A DNA stretch of 64,000 nt from Flavobacteriales bacterium (GTDB lineage: Bacteria; Bacteroidota; Bacteroidia; Flavobacteriales_F; PHOS-HE28). The translations under genes were made by a program, and so were the position numbers. Shown here piece after piece: positions 28,481 through 35,787 of the stretch. The stretch covers positions 503,711 through 567,710 of the forward strand of contig JADJLR010000003.1 of the NCBI GenBank assembly GCA_016710015.1, given 5' to 3'. The notes beneath the pieces were generated by a model. The model ran no database searches. It saw only the letters and a program-made list of their open reading frames with translations, and was not told where the DNA came from. Numbering within the stretch: position 1 is the first letter of the stretch; every line of letters starts with the position of its first letter.

Positions 28481-29469
28481 CGCACAATGGTGACAAAGCC
28501 CGTGTACGGCGGCGACCGCCCTTCGAGCTGATTCAATTGAATGTGGTAGTAGTAGGTCCCCACGGGCAACGCCGCGCCGTTGTGGGTCCCATCCCAAGCT
28601 TCGCGATAACCGGTGGTGCGTAGGACCACCTGGCCCCAACGGTCATGGATGATGATCTCCGCTCCCGGGTAGTCCGCGATCTCCGGGATCTCCCACAGAT
28701 CGTTCCAACCATCGGAATTCGGGGTGAAGGTGTTCGGCGGGTTCACCCGTCGGGTCACCACCACGAGAACATCATCGTTATAGGTACACCCCGCGATGGT
28801 ACTGGTAATGGTGTACACGGTAGTGCTTGACGGGGAGGCGATCGGTTGCGGGATATCACTGCCACTCAAGCCGACCGTTGGAGACCAACTCAATGGTGAT
28901 ACACTGATCCCTTGTAGCTGGGTGCTTTCCCCGGAGCCGATCTCGATGTCGGGTCCGGCGCTCAGGTCCACCCCGATGATATCCGCTCCGGGTCCGGAGA
29001 TATCCACTGAGAAGCTGCATTGCGCAGGGGTGAGTGCACCGTTGTTAACGGCACCGGCGATCAGGATCCAATAGCGGGTCTCGGGCAGCAGGGATTGGGA
29101 GGTCACTTCGATCAGTTCGTCACCGAGTTCGCACGCGGATACGGCCACGAATCCCGTCAGTGTGCAAGAACCGTTGCCGGAGAGGATCACGGCGCTCAGT
29201 TCATTGTCCGCTCCTGACAACACGGCGCAATCGATCCCATTCACGACCACGCTGACCGGGCCACCCATGGAATTCGTGGTGAAGGTGTACCAGACCATGG
29301 CATCGGTAGCGGCGCAGAAGCCCGGAACACCACCGGCACCCGTGTTGGTTCCGCTAAGTGGTGTTCCAGCACAGAGCAGCGCGGCCGTTGAGCACGAGCT
29401 ATTCGGAGGCTGGGCGAACAGGGTAGCACAGGCCATGATCGATAAGGCCGCAGTGGTTAGGATGCGCAT
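28477..29469 (-). CDS. small T9SS type-B sorting-domain (CHU_C) secreted protein
   Basis: A 330-residue secreted protein and the first gene of the adhesin cluster. The signal peptide is MRILTTAALSIMACATLFAQ. Then comes a cysteine-containing beta domain (about residues 22-180; NSSCSTAALLCAGTPLSGTN, WYTFTTN, RYWILIAG), which resembles the domain often annotated in Bacteroidota proteins with a PPC-like fold. A PKD-like stretch (LSWSPTVGLSG, TTVYTIT) leads to the type B sorting domain (PNTFTPNSDGWNDLWEIPEI, HDRWGQVVL, AWDGT, LPVGTYYYHIQL). An in-frame ATG five codons upstream is possible. It is translationally coupled to the first PorP gene, repeating on a small scale the cargo-PorP pairing of the two giant genes. 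Confidence 0.88.
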   Translation of the reverse strand: MRILTTAALSIMACATLFAQPPNSSCSTAALLCAGTPLSGTNTGAGGVPGFCAATDAMVWYTFTTNSMGGPVSVVVNGIDCAVLSGADNELSAVILSGNGSCTLTGFVAVSACELGDELIEVTSQSLLPETRYWILIAGAVNNGALTPAQCSFSVDISGPGADIIGVDLSAGPDIEIGSGESTQLQGISVSPLSWSPTVGLSGSDIPQPIASPSSTTVYTITSTIAGCTYNDDVLVVVTRRVNPPNTFTPNSDGWNDLWEIPEIADYPGAEIIIHDRWGQVVLRTTGYREAWDGTHNGAALPVGTYYYHIQLNQLEGRSPPYTGFVTIVR

Positions 29470-29621
29470 AGTCACTACCAACATGACCGCATTCGGTTGC
29501 ACGAACGGCCTCGCCGAAGGTAGACGGCGGCTACGCGGTGATAAGGGCCACATGATCCGCACTTTCGCACAATATACTGTTGAGGGCCTTGCTTCCCAGC
29601 CCGAACAGCAGCTGCGGCGGG

Positions 29622-30683
29622 TCAGCGCTCGGCCAATCGCTTCAGGCGAGCCATATCCAGGATCACGATCTCGCGACCTTCGGAAGCGATAAGCCCATCC
29701 TGCTTCAGGTCGCTCAAGCAGCGGATCAAGGATTCAGTGGCTGCACCTACGATGGTGGCCAGATCCTCCCGGCTGATCTTCAGGCCGATCCCGGGTTCGT
29801 TCACCTTTGCATACCGCTGGTGCAATCGGAGTATGGCTTGGGCCACTCGTTGGCGCACACTGGAATAAGCCAACTGCAACAGGTGTTCCTCCTTCTCCCG
29901 GACATCCTTGGCCAGCATTTTGATGAAACGGATGCTGACATCACGATCGCGATAGAGCAAGGCCATGAGATCCTCCCGTGGCACGGTGGCGATCTCACAT
30001 TCTTCGATGGCCTCCGCAGTGTCCTGAGCATGGCCGTTCTCCAGCAGACCCATATGACCGATGAGGTCGCCTTCGGTGTGCAAGCCGGTCACGAATTCCT
30101 TGCCTTCGCTGTTGATCTTGAAGGTCCGGGCCTTTCCGCGCACCAAGTAGGGAAGGGTGCGCAGTTCATCCCCCTCGTGGAAGAGGATCTCTTTGGCAGG
30201 CACCTTGCGGGTCTTTCGGTCTGCGCTCAGGTCCTTGAGTGCATCCAAACCCCGGGCTTGTTCCATGAAACTGTTGAAGCCATCGAAGCCGGCACCGAAA
30301 CCCTTTTGGAAAAGCACACAGCGGCGCAATCGCCCCTCAATGGCATTGAGCAGGTCGCTTTCCTCGAACGGTTTGGTGAGGTAGTCGTCGGCACCGAGTT
30401 CCATGCCTTTGCGCACATCGACACGTTCCGCCTTTGCACTCAGGAAAATGAAGGGGATATCTGCCGTTGCCGGGTCTCGTCCCAGCATGTAAAGCACACC
30501 GAACCCATCGAGTTCGGGCATCATGATGTCGCAAATGATCAGGTCCGGTTTTTCTTTGCGTGCGATATCGACACCGCGGCGCCCGTTCTCTGCCTTCAGT
30601 ACATGGTAGTTGGCCAACTCCAACATTTCGGCCGTATTGTCACGCATATCGGCATCGTCTTCGATCAACAGTATCGTTCTCAT
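29622..30683 (-). CDS. hybrid response regulator: receiver + cyclic-nucleotide-binding-like + CRP/FNR HTH
   Basis: A 353-residue cytoplasmic transcription regulator. Residues 1-125 are a receiver domain with the acidic pocket (Glu8, Asp9, Asp10), phospho-acceptor Asp52 (CDIMMPELDG) and Lys104 (LTKPF). Residues about 150-265 are a CRP-type jelly-roll domain (ILFHEGDE, GDLIGHMGLL). Residues about 275-345 hold a CRP/FNR winged helix with HTH ISREDLATIVGAATESLIRCLSDLK. No cysteine cluster for an FNR-type iron-sulfur centre is visible in the N-terminal part. The start overlaps the stop of the PAS kinase as ATGA, so the two form a two-component pair. Control of nearby respiratory genes is plausible for a CRP/FNR-type output, but I see no convincing operator. 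Confidence 0.9.
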   Translation of the reverse strand: MRTILLIEDDADMRDNTAEMLELANYHVLKAENGRRGVDIARKEKPDLIICDIMMPELDGFGVLYMLGRDPATADIPFIFLSAKAERVDVRKGMELGADDYLTKPFEESDLLNAIEGRLRRCVLFQKGFGAGFDGFNSFMEQARGLDALKDLSADRKTRKVPAKEILFHEGDELRTLPYLVRGKARTFKINSEGKEFVTGLHTEGDLIGHMGLLENGHAQDTAEAIEECEIATVPREDLMALLYRDRDVSIRFIKMLAKDVREKEEHLLQLAYSSVRQRVAQAILRLHQRYAKVNEPGIGLKISREDLATIVGAATESLIRCLSDLKQDGLIASEGREIVILDMARLKRLAER

Positions 30684-31927
30684 CCGAGTTTTGGTTCGTT
30701 GGAATAAGCGGCCACGTGCTGCGGCAGGGTAACACTGAATACGGTATGGCCGGGTTCGCTCGTGAAGCTAATGGAACCCTGCATCAATTCGACGTATCGC
30801 TTCACGATATTCAATCCGAGTCCGGTGCCTTGTATGGTCACCACATTGCTTCCACGGAAGAAGCGCTCAAAGAGGTGTTGCTGGTCCTCTTTGGAGATCC
30901 CGATACCGTGATCACGGATCACGATATGCAGTTCCCCGTCAGTGATGCTGGTTCGTAGTGCGATGGCCGAATCCTCCGGCGAATACTTCACCGCATTGGT
31001 GACCAAGTTGGTAATGATCTGCCCGATCATCTGGCTGTCGGTGGTCACGGTACGCACATCGCCATGATGATCGTAGTCAATGGATTGGCCTGGTTTGGCG
31101 AGACCCCGAAGCTCTTCGATGAGTTCGATGCAGCGGTGTACGATGTCCACTTCCACCGGAGATACCCGCACATGGCCTTGTTCGATCCGTTCCAGAGAAA
31201 GGAATTCGTTGAGCATGGCAGTTAGTTCGCGCACTTTGTTACGGATGCGCACTACGTGCTTCTCCACTTTATCCTGCCCTTCGGTGTACCGTCCGATCAG
31301 GTCAACACTGCTCATGATGGTACTGAGCGGAGTACGGAATTCATGACTTGCCATGGCCACGAACCGGCTTTTCAACTGATGCAGCTCACGCTCCTTCTCC
31401 AAGGCTTCGCGCACACTTTGCTCGGCAGCTTTCAATTCGACCGTACGCTGCTCCACGCGCTCCTCGAGTTCCTGATTGGTTTGATGCAGCTCTACCTCTG
31501 CTTTCTTGCGCAAGGTGATGTCCGAAACAAGCCCCATCACGTAGCGTGTTCCATCGATATTGAAGTGGTTGAGGCTCACCTCCACCGGGAACACCTCTCC
31601 GTTCTTGCGTTGCCCGAACAATACCATGTTGATGCCCATGCTGCGCCGCACGGGGTGCTTGGTGTAGGCTGTGCGATGTGCCGCGTGTTGATCGCGCAGC
31701 GCGTTCGGCAAGAGCTCGTCCACGGAACGGCCCTTCAGCTCACCTTCGTTGTAACCGAACAGGTCATTCAGCCTGGGATTGTTCATACGGATGCTTCCCA
31801 TTGCATCCACAACGACCAGACCTTCCGCAGCAGCTGTGAAGAGAAGCTCGCCAACGCGTGCGATATCGATATCCTGCTCCGGGCGATCTTCCGCTTCCAT
31901 GCGCGGCAAGATATCGACCTTCTTCAT
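30680..31927 (-). CDS. PAS-domain sensor histidine kinase (soluble)
   Basis: A 415-residue kinase without transmembrane segments, so it probably senses an intracellular signal. A PAS domain (about residues 25-145; GLVVVDAMGSIRMNNPRLNDLFGY) is followed by a coiled coil (145-185), a HisKA domain with phospho-accepting His195 in SHEFRTPLS, and an ATPase domain with N box (NLVTNAVKYS), G1 (DHGIGI), F box (FERFFRG) and G2 (GTGLGLNIVKRY). I chose the ATG that overlaps the upstream stop as TGATG rather than the TTG one codon earlier. It lies between the cysteine-dioxygenase-like gene and its response regulator, all overlapping by one to four bases. The PAS ligand is unknown; no heme-binding residue can be assigned with confidence. 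Confidence 0.92.
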   Translation of the reverse strand: MKKVDILPRMEAEDRPEQDIDIARVGELLFTAAAEGLVVVDAMGSIRMNNPRLNDLFGYNEGELKGRSVDELLPNALRDQHAAHRTAYTKHPVRRSMGINMVLFGQRKNGEVFPVEVSLNHFNIDGTRYVMGLVSDITLRKKAEVELHQTNQELEERVEQRTVELKAAEQSVREALEKERELHQLKSRFVAMASHEFRTPLSTIMSSVDLIGRYTEGQDKVEKHVVRIRNKVRELTAMLNEFLSLERIEQGHVRVSPVEVDIVHRCIELIEELRGLAKPGQSIDYDHHGDVRTVTTDSQMIGQIITNLVTNAVKYSPEDSAIALRTSITDGELHIVIRDHGIGISKEDQQHLFERFFRGSNVVTIQGTGLGLNIVKRYVELMQGSISFTSEPGHTVFSVTLPQHVAAYSNEPKLG

Positions 31928-32439
31928 CAAGGTGGGCCAGCAGGCAAGACCGTGGACCTGCCCGTTCGCTCATCGTACACCCGCCACTTGCTCATGGGCT
32001 TGGCGTAAAGATTGAGGGTCACGGCCCTGCCCGGACCGCGATTGCTGAACCGATGGATCCCCTTCCCACTGGTGAAATGCCCACTATCCCCGGTTTGCAG
32101 ATACACTTCGTTCTTGAGTTCCAAGATGCCACCTGGCCCGAGTTCGAAACGCTCCTCGACGAGTTCACCGACCAAGGGATAGATCCATGCGGTCTGGCTA
32201 TTGAAGTCGTGGATGCTGGTGCTCTGACCTGATTCGTAGCAGATCACGAGCAATTCGATCTCCTCATTCCGGTGGACGCAAGTACGCGTATAGTGCCGTG
32301 AGTTCCAACGGTAATACGCTTCCAGATCACGTCCTGGCACGGCATACCGTTCCAAGAGCTTGGGGTACTCGCTCACATTGCGGTGGCGTAGCAGTTCCCG
32401 CACCAGTTCGCCGATGGATCGTATAGGGTCCGTGGTCAT
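31927..32439 (-). CDS. cysteine dioxygenase-family cupin with an altered metal site
   Basis: A 170-residue protein with the cysteine dioxygenase type I fold. The stretches ELLVICYESGQSTSIHD, GELVEERFEL and GKGIHRFSNRG, then AVTLNLYAKP, follow the family order. Canonical members bind iron with three histidines in the pattern HxH...H and oxidise cysteine to cysteine sulfinate. Here the first (His77) and third (His129) are present, but the second position is Phe79 (HDF instead of HDH), and the cysteine of the Cys-Tyr crosslink a few residues later is also absent. Activity is therefore doubtful, or the chemistry is different. Its stop overlaps the histidine kinase start, so it may work as a small-molecule sensor or accessory for that two-component system; that is inference. 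Confidence 0.8.
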   Translation of the reverse strand: MTTDPIRSIGELVRELLRHRNVSEYPKLLERYAVPGRDLEAYYRWNSRHYTRTCVHRNEEIELLVICYESGQSTSIHDFNSQTAWIYPLVGELVEERFELGPGGILELKNEVYLQTGDSGHFTSGKGIHRFSNRGPGRAVTLNLYAKPMSKWRVYDERTGRSTVLPAGPP

Positions 32440-32652
32440 TCTCCGAGAAGCGCAAGGGCAATAGCAAACGTAGCGGAGCGCCCCAGCCTACCGGATGACA
32501 TTCGTCAGTCCGCTGGAAGAAAACCAGATGTCAGATAGTGCAGCCCAGCGTGGGTATCCTAGCGAATACCGCAGCGGAGAAAAGTCGACCGCAAAGACCA
32601 CCTCCGGCATTCGATACCGGAAAAAGAACTACTTCCTGCGCACGTTGACGCC

Positions 32653-33048
32653 TCACATGCGCTTGACGAGCCATCGCATGAATTCGGCCTTCAGCTCGTT
32701 GTAGAGTTTCTCGAATGTATGCATGGCATCGCGTTGCTCGGCATGGTCCCTAAAAAGGCGGTGGTCGATCGCAACAGGGTGGTCCATGGCCTCCTTGACC
32801 AGTTCATTCTCGTGCTGCTTCAGATCGTGACGTAGTTCGTCGATCACTTCGCGTTGACGGATGTACTGGTTCTGAAAGTGCTCCAATTCGGCCATCACCT
32901 CCTTACCTGTGTTGCGCTTCACGATCTCTTCCATGCGGTGTTCGAGGATATCGATCTCCTGCTTACAGAATTCGAGGGTATTCAGCCAAAGCTTGTGATC
33001 GTTGTGGAGGTCGCCGATGTGGACGCGGTTGACAGTTGATGTGCTCAT
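32653..33048 (-). CDS. hypothetical coiled-coil protein
   Basis: A 131-residue hydrophilic, mostly helical protein with no signal peptide and no family I recognise. The sequence from about residue 20 to 130 is rich in Glu, Lys, His and Leu with heptad-like spacing (EFCKQEIDILEHRMEEIVKR, NQYIRQREVIDELRHDLKQH). The chosen ATG is favoured over an upstream frame extension of 54 residues, whose composition looks like translated non-coding DNA and which runs through a hairpin. It is followed by the dioxygenase/kinase operon on the same strand after about 210 bases, and preceded by the safE-like gene. Its function is unknown. Confidence 0.65.
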   Translation of the reverse strand: MSTSTVNRVHIGDLHNDHKLWLNTLEFCKQEIDILEHRMEEIVKRNTGKEVMAELEHFQNQYIRQREVIDELRHDLKQHENELVKEAMDHPVAIDHRLFRDHAEQRDAMHTFEKLYNELKAEFMRWLVKRM

Positions 33049-33067
33049 GTTGAATGGTTGAGGTTTG

Positions 33068-33092
33068 TCCCGCACTTCTTCGGCGTGCGGGA
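33068..33092. other. inverted repeat upstream of the coiled-coil gene
   Basis: TCCCGCAC and GTGCGGGA form a perfect 8-bp stem with a 9-base loop, about 20 bases ahead of the coiled-coil gene's ATG and 115 bases after the safE-like stop. There is no T-run on either side, so it is a weak terminator candidate; a role in the leader RNA is equally possible. Confidence 0.4.
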
Positions 33093-33206
33093 GCCGTCGC
33101 GAGGCGCTATGGCGAGTTGAAAGGTTTAGGGTTGACCGGCACTTCTCCGCCGAGCGAAAAGCGAGATGGGTGTGGATCCTTGGACTCTGCTCAGGACTGG
33201 AGTTGA

Positions 33207-33911
33207 TCAATGACAGTTTGTTGCTTGCAGCGGTCGGGTGATCTCTCCTGGACTCACGAAAGGGATACCGAGTTCGAGACCTCGAAGGATCATCAGTACC
33301 GCTACAGCGCTCACAAGGTAGGGTGATGTGCGACGCAGGAACTGTCGAAAGTCAGTACCTAGGAGGCCACCGCCCATGCGCACGGCCACCAAGGCAGGCC
33401 AAGTACCTAGGCCGAAGAGCACCATGAAGGCCACTCCGGATAGAAGGGAACCGGAAACTGTGGAACCGATCGCAGCGGCATACACCAAGCCACAAGGCAG
33501 CAGTCCGTTCAGCACTCCGGAAAGGAACAAGGCCTCGGGTGCCGTGCGGCGCAGGTTCCTGCCGAGCACGCTTCGCAAACGACCGATGACGAGCGAGACA
33601 CGGCCGTGTGGTAGCCAACGTTCCAACACGCCCGGCACGGCAACCGACAATAACAACACGACACCCGCAGCGATGGATACGCCTTGTTGCAGACCGGCCA
33701 ACCGCGATCCTGTTCCAAAGGCACCGAAAGCGAGCCCCAACAGGGCATAGGTGAACAGTCGGCCACTGTTCAGGATCAATGTGGATAGCAAGCGAGCGCC
33801 CCAACGTGGCGAGGATGAAGGCACGGCCAAGGCGATGGGGCCGCACATACCGATGCAATGCGCACTGCCCGCCAAACCAAGCACGAAGGCTGCGGCGAGC
33901 ACGGGATTCAT
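33207..33911 (-). CDS. sulfite exporter TauE/SafE-family protein of the cbb3 locus
   Basis: A 234-residue polytopic membrane protein with about six helices. It carries the family's two cysteine motifs, AHCIGMCGPIALA near the N-terminus (residues 18-30) and GLLPCGLVYAA in the middle. Proteins of this DsbD-like/SafE group are commonly found at the end of ccoNO-G-fixH loci in Bacteroidota, where they are thought to take part in metal supply or oxidase assembly. I chose the ATG overlapping the fixH stop (ATGA); a longer frame adds 27 residues from inside fixH. The transported substrate is unknown. Confidence 0.85.
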   Translation of the reverse strand: MNPVLAAAFVLGLAGSAHCIGMCGPIALAVPSSSPRWGARLLSTLILNSGRLFTYALLGLAFGAFGTGSRLAGLQQGVSIAAGVVLLLSVAVPGVLERWLPHGRVSLVIGRLRSVLGRNLRRTAPEALFLSGVLNGLLPCGLVYAAAIGSTVSGSLLSGVAFMVLFGLGTWPALVAVRMGGGLLGTDFRQFLRRTSPYLVSAVAVLMILRGLELGIPFVSPGEITRPLQATNCH

Positions 33912-34339
33912 GGCACCACAAGCTTTTCTTCGGTGAAGTACCGCGTTCCATCCACGGTCCACTCGAGCGATGCGTTGTACCGACCGGGCCACAATTCCAT
34001 GTTGCCGCGTTCGAAGATCCCGGTCGTGTTCACTGTGATCACCTGATCTGCACGCGGGTCGTTGGGGCGTAACAGGGTCAACTCGCCGGTGATGACCTTT
34101 CCATGGAATTCTTCGGGGAACTCCAAGCGCAGATCTTGTGCGGTAACGGCTATGCGTACGGGGGAAGAGAGCGCATTCGCCCGTTCAGTATGATCGATCC
34201 GTTCTTGGAACTTCAACTCCTTTTCGTAGTACTCCTCGGTCACCAAGGGCGATGGGTTGCGCGATGCCATCACCACGAACCAGGTCATCATGCCCGCGAA
34301 GACGATCAGTGCCAATGCCAATCCTTTTCCCCAGTTCAT
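33908..34339 (-). CDS. fixH: FixH family protein
   Basis: A 143-residue membrane-anchored protein with one N-terminal helix (LALALIVFAGMMTWFVVMAS), followed by the FixH-type signature NPSPLVTEEYYEKELKFQERID and a periplasmic beta domain ending in WTVDGTRYFTEEKLVV. FixH is linked to copper delivery during assembly of cbb3 oxidase. It is coupled by ATGA overlaps to ccoG upstream and to the safE-like gene downstream. Confidence 0.9.
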   Translation of the reverse strand: MNWGKGLALALIVFAGMMTWFVVMASRNPSPLVTEEYYEKELKFQERIDHTERANALSSPVRIAVTAQDLRLEFPEEFHGKVITGELTLLRPNDPRADQVITVNTTGIFERGNMELWPGRYNASLEWTVDGTRYFTEEKLVVP

Positions 34340-35787
34340 TTGCTTACGGTGTTCATGGGTCCAACGAAAGAGGTACTCACCTCCTCCAGCAATTCATCGC
34401 CGCTGAAGATACCGACCACGACCTTCGTCTTCATCCCGGTGAGCTGATCCTTGCTCAGAATGATGAAGGTTTCAGCTCGACCGAGTTCACCGCCCTTCAG
34501 GTCGAGTGTTCGGCCGATCAGCTCGATGTCGCCCTTCACATTCATCAGTTCCAATCGCAATGGCAGATCGTTCGGGGTCTTGTTCACGGTCTTGATCGCG
34601 TACAGGTTGCTGATGCGACCATCCTCCCTTGTCTGGTAGAGCATGCCCGGTGTGCGCAGAATGGTGGTCTCCGTATCGGTACGCATGGCGATCAATGTGG
34701 TGAGTGCCCCGATCAACACAACGAGCACAACGGTATATGCTTTCAACCGGGCATTGAAACGGAACGGCTTCTTCTCCGCGACTTCTTCTTCGCTCGCATA
34801 ACGGATCAAGCCAGTGGGCAGACCAACGCTGGTCATCATGTGATCACACGCATCGATACAGGCCGTGCAATTCACGCATTCTAGTTGTGTACCATTGCGA
34901 ATATCTATCCCGGTGGGGCAAACGTGGACACAAGCACTGCATTGGATGCAATCGCCTTTGCCGACCTCTGCGCGATCCTCGCCCTTGCGGAACAACCCCC
35001 GCGCCTCGCCTCGCACATGGTCATAAGCGATCACGATGCTCTTGCGATCCAAGAGTACGCCTTGCAACCTTCCGTAGGGGCACACCGTGGTACAGGCCTG
35101 TTCACGGAAGAAGGCGAAGTTGCCATAGAACGCACCACTGAAAACGCCCATGGCGAGCAGCCCACCCCAATGTTGCGACATCGGTTCGCGCACGATACGG
35201 AACACCTCGTCGCTGCCGAGGATGTACATCAGGAAGAGGTTACCGATGAGGAAGCTGATGGTGAAGAAGAGCACATGTTTCAATGCCTTTTTCCCCATCT
35301 TGGCATTGGTCATCGGCCCGTTGTTGAGGGCCTTCTGCTGTTTCCAGTCCCCTTCGATCGCATACTCGATCCGGCGGAAGACCATCTCCATGAACACCGT
35401 TTGCGGGCAGGCCCAACCACAGAACAGCCGACCAAAGGCCACGGTGAAAAGCGCAACGAAAATGATGAAGGTGAGCACACCGATCACGAAGATCAAGAAG
35501 TCCTGTGGCCAGAACACTTGACCGAAGAACACGAAGCGCCGCTCCACCAGATTGATCATCAGCAGCGGCTCTCCACCGATTCGGATGAACGGACCGATGA
35601 AGAGTAACGTCAAGAGTGCATAACCGAACCATTGGCGCCAGTTGGTGAACTTCCCGGATGGCTTCTTCGGATATACCCACACCCGTTTCCCATGCTTGTC
35701 CACCGTGCTGATCGCATCGCGGTAACTCTCGTCACGGATGGGCTTCGCCGCTAGATCGCGTTTGATATGCTCCGGCTGCGGTGCCAT
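34336..35787 (-). CDS. ccoG: cytochrome c oxidase accessory protein CcoG
   Basis: A 483-residue membrane iron-sulfur protein (also FixG/RdxA). The transmembrane helices include the conserved GRLFCGWACPQTVFMEMVFR. Two clustered ferredoxin-type motifs, CIQCSACVHVCPTG and CVNCTACIDACD, can bind two 4Fe-4S centres, and a C-terminal periplasmic Ig-like domain closes the protein. CcoG is known as a copper-reducing factor for CuB insertion into cbb3 oxidases. I chose the ATG that overlaps the ccoP stop in TGATG rather than the TTG one codon before it. Confidence 0.95.
   Translation of the reverse strand: MAPQPEHIKRDLAAKPIRDESYRDAISTVDKHGKRVWVYPKKPSGKFTNWRQWFGYALLTLLFIGPFIRIGGEPLLMINLVERRFVFFGQVFWPQDFLIFVIGVLTFIIFVALFTVAFGRLFCGWACPQTVFMEMVFRRIEYAIEGDWKQQKALNNGPMTNAKMGKKALKHVLFFTISFLIGNLFLMYILGSDEVFRIVREPMSQHWGGLLAMGVFSGAFYGNFAFFREQACTTVCPYGRLQGVLLDRKSIVIAYDHVRGEARGLFRKGEDRAEVGKGDCIQCSACVHVCPTGIDIRNGTQLECVNCTACIDACDHMMTSVGLPTGLIRYASEEEVAEKKPFRFNARLKAYTVVLVVLIGALTTLIAMRTDTETTILRTPGMLYQTREDGRISNLYAIKTVNKTPNDLPLRLELMNVKGDIELIGRTLDLKGGELGRAETFIILSKDQLTGMKTKVVVGIFSGDELLEEVSTSFVGPMNTVSK

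Noticed and set aside
27539..28639. Longer version of the first PorP gene starting at 28639
   Set aside because: The extra 53 residues lie inside the coding sequence of the upstream cargo gene, and the internal ATG gives a proper signal peptide and an ATGA overlap.
29580..30707. Long plus-strand open frame of 375 codons
   Set aside because: Exact antisense of the REC-CRP regulator, whose motifs and overlaps with its operon are clear.
29622..32439. FNR-type oxygen sensing by an iron-sulfur cluster
   Set aside because: The CRP-like part of the regulator shows no N-terminal cysteine cluster, so direct oxygen sensing of the FNR kind is not supported.
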